A stretch of DNA of 64,000 bases from Morinoia aosen (GCA_030386875.1 CM059576.1:60697581-60761580); one strand, 5' to 3'. Shown: positions 38,415 through 49,520, counted from the first letter of the stretch. Numbers and translations: made by a program. Notes: generated by a model from the sequence alone, not told the origin.

Positions 38415-38830
38415 CGTTGTGTAGCTTTGCTAGATTGTAAAATAAGGAGTTATGTGTCGAATATACCAACAAAACAAAATCCAGATATTTCGGGTTCGTT
38501 TCTGATGCGGTGACTGTCCAGCGCTGGCAGCTGCATTCGAATTCATCCCCCTTTACTCCCGTTTCCCCTCTCTCACGAAACACAGAATGTTCTGAACCTT
38601 CGCTAGCTTGTAAAATAAGAACTTATTTGTTGAATAGTACAATAAAAACCACACCAAAAAAAGAATTTTCATGAGCGTGGCACAAACACTTGTTGGTCGG
38701 CGTTGGCAGCTGATTGGAATCTCCCCCCCCCCCCCCCGCCCTTCCCAAACCCATTTCCCCCACTTACGGTGCTCAGATCGTTCTGCAAATTTGACAGCTT
38801 GTGAAGTAAGCATATCTCTCACGAATAAAG
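38415..38830. repeat. Diverged tandem repeat, period about 180-190 bp, three copies
   Basis: The anchor GCTAG(A/C)TTGTAAAATAAG occurs near 38427 and 38606, with a diverged form GACAGCTTGTGAAGTAAG near 38795. GCGCTGGCAGCTG / GCGTTGGCAGCTGATTGGAAT and TCTCTCACGAA / CACTTACGG repeat with the same spacing. The open frames on both strands here are side effects of CT-rich sequence. Confidence 0.65.
38723..38737 (+). repeat. Poly(C) run, 15 bases
   Basis: An uninterrupted run of 15 C within the third copy of the diverged tandem repeat. Confidence 0.9.
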
Positions 38831-41079
38831 CAATAAAAAAATTCCGGGTTCCGGGTAGACGTTCCCCTTATGTCAAAATAGCCATTCATTACGGATTACC
38901 ATGAAAACGTTAACTATCTGTACAGTAAAAATCCGTACCAAATTTTCTATTGCGGTTTATGCCATCGTACTGTATAATACCATAGTGATCCGACCCCTTG
39001 CGCACCAGTACTTTTCCTTCCAAAAGCTCGGCTTGGTGTATGTTGGGGATATCTCCTCGTCCACCCTTGTCTTCAGCGTTAAAAATCATTATAAAATTCT
39101 GTATCACTGCTGAGATCAACACTTGTGCGGCTGCGGTGGTAAAACCAGGAATATGTTAATAATAATATAAAATTCTGTTTTCATTCCGGTAATATATGCA
39201 CCAATATAATATAATATGTTCACCAGCTTGGAGAACTCATTTCCCGTAATTCCTCACTTATAGTAAAATTTTCCTACTGCTGTATGTTACACATTGGTAT
39301 CTGATTAAGTCAAGAGTTCTTTGCGAGGGTTGAATTCCACCGGCTCTTGAAACATTTTCAATTTACATTGATGCGCCCCCGGCCTTCGGTTAACTTGTAA
39401 TGAAGGGTCCTAAGCACGAAACTTTCAAACTCAATTTCTGTCTTGACGATCACTATATGATATTACTGCCATTAACATTGCATAATTTTCTACTAATACT
39501 GCTGAATAGTTTAATTTATAAGCTCCCATGAAATCCCTTGTCTCACATGAGCGTAAAAGTTTTCCTTTTTCTGGGTGTATAACCACAATTTAAATGGTGA
39601 AGCATCCATGATCCGAGATCATTCCTCATACAACACTAACCTATAAAATCCGGTGGTCAATAGATGATTTTGATATAAGCTTGTATTACTTCGTTTCTCT
39701 CGCTCAAAAAATCCTAAATTATTTTAGAAATAATTTGATATATAAGATAAAATAAGTGTAAAATCCTGACGTTTTAGTTAGAAAAACTTCAACGCTATGA
39801 AAAAGAAGTCATAGGGCGAGGGTTAGTCCAGTTGAGCGAATGGATGACCCAGAAAAGTTGGTCGTGAAATTATATATTTCGTTCGTATTTTAAAGGTATC
39901 CGATCAGATATCTATTCATAAAAAGCTCATTTTAATGATATGACGTGATTCCTCTACGAAAAGTAATGAACGTAAAAACAGTATACAACCAAATCTTTTT
40001 ATGTTTACTCCCCGATTGCCTAAATTTTCAATCAAACATTTCATCAGTTCACCAGTAGTAACGTAAAAATTCGTTCGAGAAATATTGTAAAGTTTTCATG
40101 CAATGTTCACGTCACTACATGCTCGGTATCAAGGGGAACAATATTTACCGTTTATGACCCGCTGAGTGTGAATAAGCCTTGCAGCCTCCATGCTTTCATG
40201 TTTCAGATTCTCTGTGCGCTTTGCTGTTTCTATTTATATATTGATTCTGATTTTTATACATCCTGCCATCAATTGTGGGTCACCAAGGAATCGTATCAAA
40301 ATATCATTAATTTCAACCCTATCATTTCATCCAAAGGTTTTTGACCTGTAATTTTTCTTTTTGGTATTGGCACAAGTCCAGCCCCCTTCATTTGAATTTA
40401 GAAAGAAGGCGAAATGAAAGTGGCCGTAAGAAATATAAAAAATCAATCTCTTGAGAGTTGGTGAGGCCGAGTGCACACGGCCCGTCAAAAATGTATAATA
40501 ATGTTCTACAAATCACATGACACACGCTCCTATTTCCTAAGAATTCACGTGATATTCATTCCTACTCGAATCTGAAGGATTAATTCACTGGAACTTGTGA
40601 GTCGATGATACTTGTATCACACGTATACGCTCATCACACACTTTCAGCAGGCTTCGGACAGACAGACAGAGAGACGGACACCACTCTCATTATAATATTG
40701 ATTGTTTTCTTTCAAAATGAGTTTCGAATTCTCATAAAAAATTAATTTTTCCACACGAATTCAGTTGCGTTCTGAACTGAAAGAACGACCGAATGAGTCC
40801 ATTTTATCAAAATAGTAATATTTTATTACCCCACAAAACGATGAACTCACTACACAATCGGAAGAAAAACACAATTTTTATTGAATTTTCATTCAATTAT
40901 TAAGATCTACGTTCAAAGGCTGTCTTATTTATCGAGAATGTCAGAGCTCACGAAAACTTACAAACGAAAGAAGAACTTTGATGCTATTCAAATATATTAT
41001 ATAACTGTACGGAACTTTGCCTGCCCAGTTAAAAATTCATGCCGTTTTTAGAGCGACAGGTAGCAGAACATAGTGAAAC
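38831..41079. other. Intergenic stretch, no gene seen
   Basis: AT-rich sequence without convincing frames, splice patterns or repeats. Confidence 0.5.
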
Positions 41080-41298
41080 ATGGCTGCAGAAGGCCAGAAT
41101 ATTTCTTTGTCGGCCGCTCTCGACTACAATTTCCCTTTAGACGGCGATCCGCTAGTCAAATTGGGACGTTATAAGCGCGGAAGAACCGTGCTCTTCCACA
41201 ATAGGCCGGTGTCAAGCTACGCTGTCGGCTTGCGGTCGACTTCGATGCATGGGGCAGTTCCAAAGTTACAAAGCTGCCGAGGGAAGCTTAATTGGTAG
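41080..41298 (+). CDS. Candidate small ORF or 5' exon, unknown
   Basis: A 72-codon frame from a well-placed ATG (context GAAACATGG), reading MAAEGQNISLSAALDYNFPL and including GDPLVKLGRYKRGRTVLFHN before ending GKLNW. GC content and codon variety are clearly higher than in the surrounding DNA, and AATAAA follows near 41325. There is no signal peptide or known domain. It may be a small gene, a first exon, or a fragment of a retrocopy. With no second exon found, coding status is unproven. Confidence 0.3.
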   Translation: MAAEGQNISLSAALDYNFPLDGDPLVKLGRYKRGRTVLFHNRPVSSYAVGLRSTSMHGAVPKLQSCRGKLNW

Positions 41299-41738
41299 TC
41301 AGAGGTGCCAACTAGGAAATTGGTAAATAAACCTTGAAATTTTAATTTATGGAACGTTTTTATGTTGTTAGAAATTTAAATGTCAATATAATAATTTATG
41401 CCAGTTTATTATGAATACTACTATCTCGCAGTTCGTCTGAGTGATTTTTTTCTTTGCATTCGACTTAGAGGGCAACACTACACTGACATGTTGGGTTGGT
41501 GAACCTGTCACGCTGTCTCACGCGCGTTTTCGCGCCAGTTTTGTCCTTGGTGTTGTGTGTGACAGGTGTCTTAGTCGTGTCTCTATTATTTAAAACGTTT
41601 CAAGAAAAGTGTTCAGTGTTTATATCAGAGCGAGTGTATAGTAAGTGAGGGTGTATTTTATTTGTAATAAATTTGTGCTATGAGGTATAGGATGTTCGCT
41701 CTCACGTGAGTTCCTAATTCCATTGAGGACGTTAGAAG

Positions 41739-41805
41739 CCGGATAGTACGTCTGGCCTGGTACCGGATAGTACGTCTGGCCTGGTACCGGATAGTACGTC
41801 TGGCC
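41739..41805. repeat. 24-bp tandem repeat, 2.8 copies
   Basis: CCGGATAGTACGTCTGGCC with a CTGGTA spacer, copies starting at 41739, 41763 and 41787. Confidence 0.95.
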
Positions 41806-41867
41806 GGATAATTTGAAACCAACAATAGAGGAAAAAGCCCAACTGTGAGTTCCACCCCCTCGGTGAA

Positions 41868-42048
41868 TTGATATATATGACAATTCATCGTTGTGGTGGG
41901 ACTGGTAGAGAAGGCAATGCAACTTCAGCATCACCAACGGAAAAACAAAACATGGAAACCATACGTGACTTTCCCCTCGGACAGTCTTCAGCAACTCTTG
42001 AATTGAAGGACCTTCTGGCAGGTGATGAACGATGTGTACATCTACATA
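41868..42048 (+). other. Possible coding stretch before GT repeat
   Basis: This frame opens before 41868 and reads EKQNMETIRDFPLGQSSATL and ELKDLLAGDE before entering the GT repeat. The composition up to 42040 is protein-like, and the region 41470-42330 is CpG-richer than its surroundings, which would fit a promoter-proximal exon. No donor or second exon could be fixed. The continuation into Val/Cys/Arg-rich sequence is only the microsatellite. Confidence 0.2.
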
Positions 42049-42184
42049 TTTGTGTACGTGTGTGCGTACGTGTGGGTGTGAACGTGTGTGTGTGTGTGTG
42101 TACGTGTGGGTGTGTACGTGTCCGTCTGTTTGTGTGTACGTGTGGGTGTGTACGTGTGTGTGTATGTGTGTGTGCACGTATGTG
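42049..42184. repeat. Degenerate (GT)n / TACGTGTG microsatellite
   Basis: Alternating GT with periodic TACGTGTGGG interruptions. It produces spurious Cys/Val-rich frames on the + strand and His/Thr-rich frames on the minus strand. Confidence 0.95.
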
Positions 42185-42345
42185 TACGGAAGGCCGGTGT
42201 AATTGAGTTCGGGCAAGGTCGAAATAATGCGGCAGGATGTTCGGAACGATGCGGCGCGTGGCCGTTTATGTGCGTGGAAAGTCGATACGTAGCCGATAGA
42301 AGTGGAAATTTAGGAAAAGCTGCAAAGGAAATTCAATGGTTTTGA

Positions 42346-43423
42346 AGACGTTTTTTACTGCCATATTAAGTGGTCATGGCGACCAAAAAACTACTGCTTT
42401 TCCGAATAATATACGGCTAGAAGTCTTGCCTACCGCAGCATAGAAACTACTTGAAAACGTCTAAAATTTTTAACTGGGTGTAGCTCAAATCCGTAATCAA
42501 TCTCCGAGTTTCCATTCCAAATAAATGAATTGTCATCACTGTTTGAAACTTTCTACCATAATTCGGAAAACTATGAAGAAGATTAGTTCATTCTAGCAAG
42601 GCACCCATTGTGGCATCCATGGACTTTAAAATTGGCATCCATGGACTTTAGAGCACTGGGCGTAATTCTCAACCAAGTATAGATGCACACCGCGCACAAC
42701 TAACTTCATCCGCATTTAAGCGTGTGAGAACTCTGAATCTAATCGGTCTCGATTATTCAATGCTACAACTAACTGTATTTTACTAACTATTCGTTAACCT
42801 ATGTATGCCTGAATAAATGAGTGTAAAAAATTGTGTTGTCTGTAATCTCGAATTCCTAGTTGGTTGAGAACAACAATGACGTCGGCAAAAGAGTTTTTTG
42901 ATAGAGGCGGCCTACAAATAAAGTGTACACATTTTTGTAGTACAGAAATTTGTGACAGCTGAACATTATTTAACTATAGGATTTTGACGAGATTCATATA
43001 GGAGAAGGTTTACCTTGCGTCACCAGTCGCTTCATGGTGAAAATTTAGGTAACTTTTAGCTATAATAAAAGTAATATTAATCATCTCGTCGTCTAATTAG
43101 TTGCTCAACTGTCGCTAAAAAATGCGTAATTTTCAATTTATCTGGAATAGAATAGAATCACTCGTTAATTTTTGGTGCAATCTAACTTGTACGTGATATG
43201 ATAGAACATCTGAAATACGAGAACAAAAAAGGACAGTAAAAGGTTCATTCACACTACATTCAACTCTTGCAGAAGCATGACATCGCAGTAACTACAGAAG
43301 CTTAAATCGCTGTACAAATAGCCTGATCATCGACTGTGTCAGTGAAGCGATGGATGTCAGACTCTTCTTTGAAGGTAGAAATGGTAGTTGATTTTGAAAG
43401 AAAATTTACTACTCTGACAATTA
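42346..43423. other. Intergenic stretch, no gene seen
   Basis: The only repeat noticed is a 20-bp direct duplication, TGGCATCCATGGACTTTA, near 42613 and 42634. TTGGTTGAGAACAACAATG near 42860 ends a segment with an AATAAA (42815) and could be an LTR edge, but no partner was found. Confidence 0.4.
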
Positions 43424-44545
43424 GGTAAATGTTGAGCATTTGTCAGTAATCGATTTTCCACTTTTCGATCCCCAAACATAGTGAATTAGATCGAAATAAA
43501 CAAGTTTTCATCTATGGACTTTCCGTCTTAAATGAGTATTTTACGAGTTATAGCGGTATGTTAATTTTCGTCTTGTATGACGAATGCAATCGAATATACG
43601 GCTACTAATCGATTTTTGAATTTTTGTTGCTTGATCATGGTAATAACGTCAAAATAAACGGTAAATCTGAAGGATATGTCAGTTATCGATTTTGTAAATT
43701 TCGATGCCTAAGCATAGTTAATTAGATCGAAATAAACAAGTTTTCTTCTATGCACTTTCCGTCTCAAATGAGTATTTTATTAGTTATAGCGGTAAATGAC
43801 TTACCGCAACTCCAGTGTTTGAAGCGGCATGTAATTCAAGGAGCACGTCGGACATCAACACTGCAATGCGTCCTCGCTTCCTGCGCGATCGTCATCAAAG
43901 ACGAAACCAAACCTACCGCTGTACCTCGTTAAATACTCATTTGATGAAAAAAGTGTATAGAAGAAAAGTTGTTCATTTCGATGTTATTACCATGATTCAA
44001 GCAACACAAATTCGAAAATCGATGAGTAGCTGTTTATTCAAGCGCATTCGTCATCAAAGACGAAACTAAACTTACCACTATAAATCGTAAAATACTCATT
44101 TGAGACGGAAAGTGCATAGAAGAAAACTTGTTTAGTTTGATTCAATTAATTAGGGTCAGGCATCAAAAAGTTGAAAATCGATAACTGACATATCCTTCAG
44201 ATTTACCAAATAAACTACTTTTATTCCATACTTTTTGCGAAAAATAAGTATTTTATGAGTTAGAACGGTGTATTAACTTTTTTCTTAAGATGGTGGGAAC
44301 GCGCTCGACCAATCGAGCGCGTCCAAAGGGAGCGTCCATTGCAGTGTTGCCATATGACGCGCTAGATGAATTACTTCCCGCCTCGAACACTAGAGTTGCG
44401 GTAAGTCATTTACAGCTATAACTCGTAAAATACTCATTCAAGACGGAAAGTGAATAGTAGAAAACTTGTTTATTTCGATATAATTAATTATGTTTAGGCA
44501 CCGAAAAGTGGAAAATCGATTACTGACCAATGCTCAACATTTACC
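43424..44545. mobile_element. Family A MITE, copy A2, interrupted by A3
   Basis: The ends GGTAAATGTTGAGCATTTG and CAATGCTCAACATTTACC are inverted repeats. Flanks are an 8-bp duplication, GACAATTA (43416-43423) and GACAATTG (44546-44553). Removing the nested copy A3 with one target duplication leaves about 566 bp, the normal family length. Internal frames with protein-like text (near 43815-44069) are shared repeat sequence, not genes. Confidence 0.9.
43660..44207. mobile_element. Family A MITE, copy A3, nested in A2
   Basis: A 548-bp element with ends GGTAAATCTGAAGGATATG and CATATCCTTCAGATTTACC, flanked by a perfect 8-bp duplication AAATAAAC (43652-43659 and 44208-44215). The target is the family's own AAATAAAC block. 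The terminal sequence differs from that of A2 (CTGAAGGATAT against GTTGAGCATT), so the family has end subtypes. Confidence 0.93.
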
Positions 44546-44991
44546 GACAATTGTACTACTATTGCTCGCATATACCAGGGAGGCCGTAGAAATGGAATAA
44601 AGTGGCTTATTTTGTTGTGACTTTTTTACGTACTCTGTGCATTGTAAGTAATATGGAAGAAAATGATTGAAGTGCAAAGTTCAAATCTTTCACCTGAATG
44701 AACTGTATACGTAACCAATTTAAGAAACTACTTCCGTGCAGTGATATCTATATATAAAAACACTGGAACCATTATGTTAGTTTACAGCTATTAGGTCTAC
44801 AGGTAAAAGTTCGGTAAATGTGTAGCGTTGGTCAGTAAACGATTTTCCACTTTTCGGAGCCTAGAAATAGGTAATTAGATCTAAATGAACAATTTTTCGT
44901 CTATGCACTTTCCGTCGGAAATAAGTATTTAACGAGTAATGGCCCTAGGTTTAGTTTCGTCTTTGATGACGAATGCGCTCGACTTAACAGC

Positions 44992-46438
44992 GGTCAATGT
45001 TCGGCGTGATGCAATCAAAGGAAATGGGAATTGTATTCCAAAGAATCACTAAAGGAACCCATTTAAGAACGTTTTACATGAATGACATTCTGCTCTCTGA
45101 TGCGTATTTTTTTAATTATTTGACTTTAAAATTGGCATCCGCGTGCCAAAGGAAGCAAGCGCGCCATCCAGAATTTCAATAATAACGGAAGTTAACCCCC
45201 TATTACAAACGTAAAGAGGTTGGGTCGTGAGGGGTAGCCACAGTTCTTCTAGTGAAAATTATAAATAAAGGTTGAAAGCAACCCATGAAGGTCACAAACA
45301 ATTGTGTTTACTTCTGCTCTATGACAGCGGCGGCCGTACCAAGTGGCGCCAACTGTGAGCTGACTGTAAAGGTGACGGTATTGCGTGGCGCCATCTATGA
45401 GCTGACTGTATAGGTGACGACGTAATAATGACGACTAAAAAAACGTAAAAAACACCAAATACGATAAATTACACGTTAACTTTTTTGTGTTATTAACTGA
45501 TAACAATATTTCATGTTATTTTATGGTAAATCTGAAGGATATGTCAGTTATCGGTTATCTACTTTTTGGTGCCTGAACCTAATTAATTGAATCAAAATAA
45601 AGTAAATCTGAGAGATATGTCAGTTGTCGGTTTTCCACTTTTTGGTGCCTGAACATAATTAATTAAATCAAAATAAACAAGTTTTCTTCCATGCACTTTC
45701 CGTCTCAAATGAGTATTTTACGATTTATAGCGGTAAGTTTAGTTTCGTCTTTGATGACGAATGCGCTCGAATAAACAGCTACTCATCGATTTTCGAATTT
45801 TTGTTGCTTGAATCATGGTAATGACATTGAAATAAACAACTTTTCTTCCATACACTTTTTCCGTCAAATGAGTATTTAACGAGGTATAGCGGTAGGTTTG
45901 GTTTCGTCTTTGATGACGATCGCGCTGAAAGCGAGTGCGCATTGCAGTGTTGCTGTCAGACGTGCTCCTTGAATTACTTGCCGCTTCAAACACTGGAGTT
46001 GCGGTAAGTCATTTACCGCTATAACTAATAAAATACTCATTTGAGACGGAAAGTGTATTGAAGAAAACTTGTTTATTTCGATCTAACTAACTATGCTTAG
46101 GCATCAAAATTGACCAAATCGATAACTGACATATCCTTCAGATTTACCTATTTTATTAACAATTTCTACCATTCTTTCATTTATACGAAGTTCTGGCGAA
46201 AACTTTAACACCTCTTGATCCGAACTTTGCCTTTCTTGACCCAACCTGTTCGTACTTTGTGTTCCACATTTTGTGCGGGGAAGAGATTTTACGTATAACT
46301 TCAAAGCTCAATAATTAAAAAATGACGCATCAGAGAGCAGAATGTCATCCGTGTAAAACGTTATTAAATCTGTTCCGTTAGTGATTCTTGGGAACAAAAT
46401 TTTCATTTCCTCTGATTGCATCACGCTGGACATTGACC
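44992..46438. mobile_element. Family B MITE, copy B1, nested in A4 and itself interrupted by A5
   Basis: The inverted repeats begin GGTCAATGTTCGGCGTGATG and end CATCACGCTGGACATTGACC. Deeper arms share ATTCTGCTCTCTGATGCG and its complement. Flanks are TTAACAGC (44984-44991) and TAAACAGC (46439-46446), an 8-bp duplication with one mismatch. Without the nested A5 it is about 815 bp. The middle (TATTACAAACGTAAAGAGG, and GTGGCGCCAACTGTGAGCTG repeated with a variant) is non-coding. Confidence 0.88.
45525..46148. mobile_element. Family A MITE, copy A5, nested in B1
   Basis: Ends GGTAAATCTGAAGGATATG and CATATCCTTCAGATTTACC, with a perfect 8-bp duplication TATTTTAT (45517-45524 and 46149-46156). At 624 bp it is ~76 bp longer than usual because its left terminus is tandemly duplicated: GTAAATCTGAGAGATATGTC recurs at about 45602. 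It belongs to the same end subtype as A3. Confidence 0.93.
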
Positions 46439-46828
46439 TAAACAGCTACTCATCGATTTTCGAATTTTTGTTGCTTGAATCATTGCAATAACATCGAAAT
46501 AAACAACTTTTCATCTATACACTTTTTTCGTCAAATGAGGTATTAACGAGGTATAGTGGTAGGTTTGGTTTCGTCTTTGATGACGATTGCGCTGGAACCG
46601 AGACTTCATTGCAGTGATGCCACACCACGGGATCGATGAATTTCTTTCCGTTGCAAGCACTGGAGTTGGGGTAACTTATTTACCGCTATAACTCGTAAAG
46701 TATTCATTTCCGACGGAAAGTGCATAGAAGAAAACTTGTTTATTTCGATCAAATTAACTACGAATTGGCATCGAAACCTGAAATATCGATTACTTACCAA
46801 CGCTATTTACCTACCATAAGTTTTATTC

Positions 46829-47595
46829 AGTCAATGTGAAGCGTGATGTGATCAAAGGAAATGGGAATTTTATTCCCAAGAATCACTAAAGGAACCCATT
46901 TAAGAACGATTAACATGAATGACATTCTGCTCGCTGATGCGTTATTTTAGAATTATTCAACTTTGAACTTGGCTTTCGCGTGCCAAGGAAGCGGGCGCGC
47001 CAAGCGGAATTTAATTAATAACGGAAGATAATTAAATTAATAACGAAAGCTAACCCCCTATTACAAACGTAAAGAGGTTGGGTCGTGAGGGGAAGCCACA
47101 GTTCTTCTAGTGAAAATTATAAATTAAGGTTGAAAGCAACCCATTTAGGTCAAGTCAACAATCGTGTTTACATCTGCTCCATGATGGCGGCGGCCGTAAC
47201 GGTTGGCGTCATCTATGAGCTGACTAAAAAAACGTCAAAAGCACCAAGTACGAGAAATAGTACGTCAACTTTTTTGTGTTATTAACTGATAACAATATTT
47301 CTTATAATTTTATGAACAATTTTTATCATTCTTTCATTTCTACGAAGTTCTGGCGAAGACTGAAACACCTCATAATCCAAACTTTGCTTTTCCCGACCCA
47401 ACCTGGTTGTAATCTGTGCTTCACATTTAGCGCGGGGAAGCGATTTCACCTATAACTTTAAAGCTGAATAATTCTAAAATAACGCATCAGCGAGCAGAAT
47501 GTCATTCGTGTAAAACGTTCTGAAATGGGTTCCTTTAGTGATTCTTGGGAATACAATTCCCATTGTCTTTGATCACATCACGCTTCACATCGACC
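46829..47595. mobile_element. Family B MITE, copy B2
   Basis: A 767-bp element with ends AGTCAATGTGAAGCGTGATG and CATCACGCTTCACATCGACC. Flanks are TTTTATTC (46821-46828) and TTCTATTC (47596-47603), an 8-bp duplication with one mismatch. The interior matches B1, including the CGTAAAGAGGTTGGGTCGTG block and the ATGGCGGCGGCCGTAACG block. It lies 17 bp from the right end of A4. Confidence 0.88.
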
Positions 47596-47780
47596 TTCTA
47601 TTCTGCCTAAAATATTTTTAGTATAATTTGCGACGTCCTCCTATCCAATTTAAGCCCTGAAATAAGAACTAACGTCGGGCTAGTGTTTATAGCTGAATAA
47701 TGTCTTAATTTACAGTTTTAAGCAAGTCATTGCTTGAAACGTTTAAATGGGCGGTTTAAGTTGATTTCAATTTTTGATTC

Positions 47781-48801
47781 GGTAAATGTGAAGGGAAGGA
47801 CAGTAATCGATTTTCCACTTTTCGGGGCTTAAACATTGTTAATTAGATCTAAATAAACAATTTTTCATCTAAGCATTTTCCGTCTGAAATGAGTATTTAC
47901 CAAGTTATAGCTGTAAATTACTTACCGCAACTCAAGTGTTTGAAGCGGAAAGAAATTGTTCTGACGAAAGACTAAAATGGACTCTCCCTTCCGACGCGCT
48001 CAAATGATCGAGCTTATTCCCGCCATCTAAGACGAAAATTAACATACCGCTATAACTCGGTATTTTTGGGTGATAACCTTTATTGTGTTATTAACTAGAA
48101 GACCATAGAAGTGGGTTCATGCTCCGCAAGCTCCGCGGGGACGGTTAATAATAAATTACAAAGTACCCAAACGTACTCTAGCAGCTCAATCGCGCAACAA
48201 CAAAAAACAGCAAACAAACAAACAACGGCATCTAGGGATGCTTTATTTCCAATTTCAAGCCTGATACATATCACTTTGTACATCGGATTTTAAAATGCCT
48301 TATAACTAACACCAGGACGCCATGACACTTTCCCCGGTCAAGACCGGTACCTATTTGAAACACGTGGGTAGAGTCGGGTATTGTGCTTAAAATTTTTCCC
48401 TTATTTCTTAGCGGAGTCTTAACAGAAAATCGCCATCCAGCGCTAGGACTCGAACTCTCGTTCGCCCACACGGAGGCAGGTCCTAAAGACACACGGCAAC
48501 AACTAAACCTACCGCTCTAACTCGTGAAATACTCATTTGACGCAAAAAGATATAGAAGAAAAGTAATTTATTTCGATGTTATTACCATGAATCAAGCAAC
48601 AAAAATTTGAAATCGATTAGTAGCTGTTCATTCGAGCACATTCGTCATCAAAAACGAAAATTAACATACCGCTATAACTCGTAAAATACTCATTTCACAC
48701 GGAAAGGGCATTAAAGAAAACTTGTTTATTTCGATCTAGTTAACTGTGTTTAGGTACCTAAAAGTGGAAAATCGATTAATGTCCTCTCCTTCACATTTAC
48801 C
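47781..48801. mobile_element. Family A MITE, copy A6, carrying a SINE-like insert
   Basis: The ends GGTAAATGTGAAGGGAAGGA and TCCTCTCCTTCACATTTACC match in reverse complement. Flanks are TTTGATTC (47773-47780) and ATTGATTC (48802-48809). The length of 1,021 bp exceeds the family norm by about 450 bp, accounted for by the insert at about 48060-48505. Confidence 0.88.
48060..48505 (-). mobile_element. tRNA-derived SINE-like insert
   Basis: On the minus strand GAGAGTTCGAGTCCTAGCGC (around 48440-48459) contains a near-canonical pol III B box, preceded by a possible but poor A box (CTTTAGGACCTGCCTCCG) and followed by ~370 bp of unrelated body ending near TTATTAACTAG-type sequence. This layout is that of a tRNA-headed SINE inside MITE A6. 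Exact ends and target duplication were not resolved. The cloverleaf does not fold as a functional tRNA. Confidence 0.45.
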
Positions 48802-48809
48802 ATTGATTC

Positions 48810-49520
48810 ACTTTAAGTTGTACTTTGTACAGTGCACTTGGGGTTGATCTATTTACGCAGTATTTGCTTGACAAGAACAGTCTTTAATTTAATTGAACAA
48901 TTCTTTGTCAAATTGACTTCTGCCAAGTCGAATTATGTGGTACTAATATGCCTAATCAGTACTTATTTGGGTCAATATTTATTTTACTCCTGTCAACGAT
49001 TTTGAAAATTTTGGTGCCACCTTTCGGTATTTGGAGACATTTTCAATCGTTTTATACGAATATCATTGTGCCCGCTAATGCTTAGTTTTCGAGATATAAC
49101 ATAACGTTTAGGTAAGAATAGCATAACGGCAGTTCCACAATGGCTCTTCCGGCAATAGATGTGGAACGTGCGAAATTTCTCGGCGGTAAACATCTGCCTC
49201 GGTATTGCTAGATTAGGTCAAGTTATTTTACATCTACTTAGATTAGGTTATTTTATTGAACTAACATAACTTTGCCTAACCTGACCTCACCTATCGTTAC
49301 GTCAATACTGTATTTCAGCTTATTTACGTGCCAATTTTATGTACTACGTTCATATAAATTCAAAGTTAAATATTTCGAGACTAAATATTTGTAAGCACAA
49401 TGTCATGCACGTAAAATGTCTTGAAATATCTCTAATTACCTAAATCTCGCAACGAAGTTATGAAAATCGCTTACAACATTAAAATCAATAATGTCCCTTA
49501 TTTTATACAGTAGTCTTTTG
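48810..49520. other. Unique spacer between MITE A6 and the satellite
   Basis: About 710 bp of AT-rich sequence with no gene. A short duplication, TTAGATTAGGTTATTTTA-like, lies at about 49215-49255. Confidence 0.5.

Larger units (their letters stand above)
44813..46811. mobile_element. Family A MITE, copy A4, interrupted by B1
   Basis: The left piece 44813-44991 starts GGTAAATGTGTAGCGTTGG; the right piece 46447-46811 ends CCAACGC..ATTTACC. Together they total about 544 bp, matching A1. The sequence on either side of the B1 insertion (CTTAACAGC / AAACAGCTACTC) joins to the family's uninterrupted AATAAACAGCTACTC. Its own target duplication is unclear: AAAAGTTC on the left, with ATAAGTTT a few bases past the right end. 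Confidence 0.8.

Noticed and set aside
41620..42216. 198-codon minus-strand frame rich in His/Thr/Val
   Set aside because: It is produced by the GT microsatellite and the 24-bp tandem repeat. The remaining part is not protein-like.
42760..42880. Possible solo LTR end (AATAAA followed by TTGAGAACAACA)
   Set aside because: No second LTR, primer-binding site or target duplication was found.
43815..44069. 84-codon frame repeated near 45739-45993 (minus), and related ones near 12432-12641 (minus)
   Set aside because: These recurring frames are the shared interior of family A MITEs in either orientation. Copies carry different stops and there is no known domain.
48440..48510. A tRNA gene on the minus strand
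   Set aside because: A B box is present, but no acceptor stem or anticodon arm folds. It fits a SINE head inside a MITE better.
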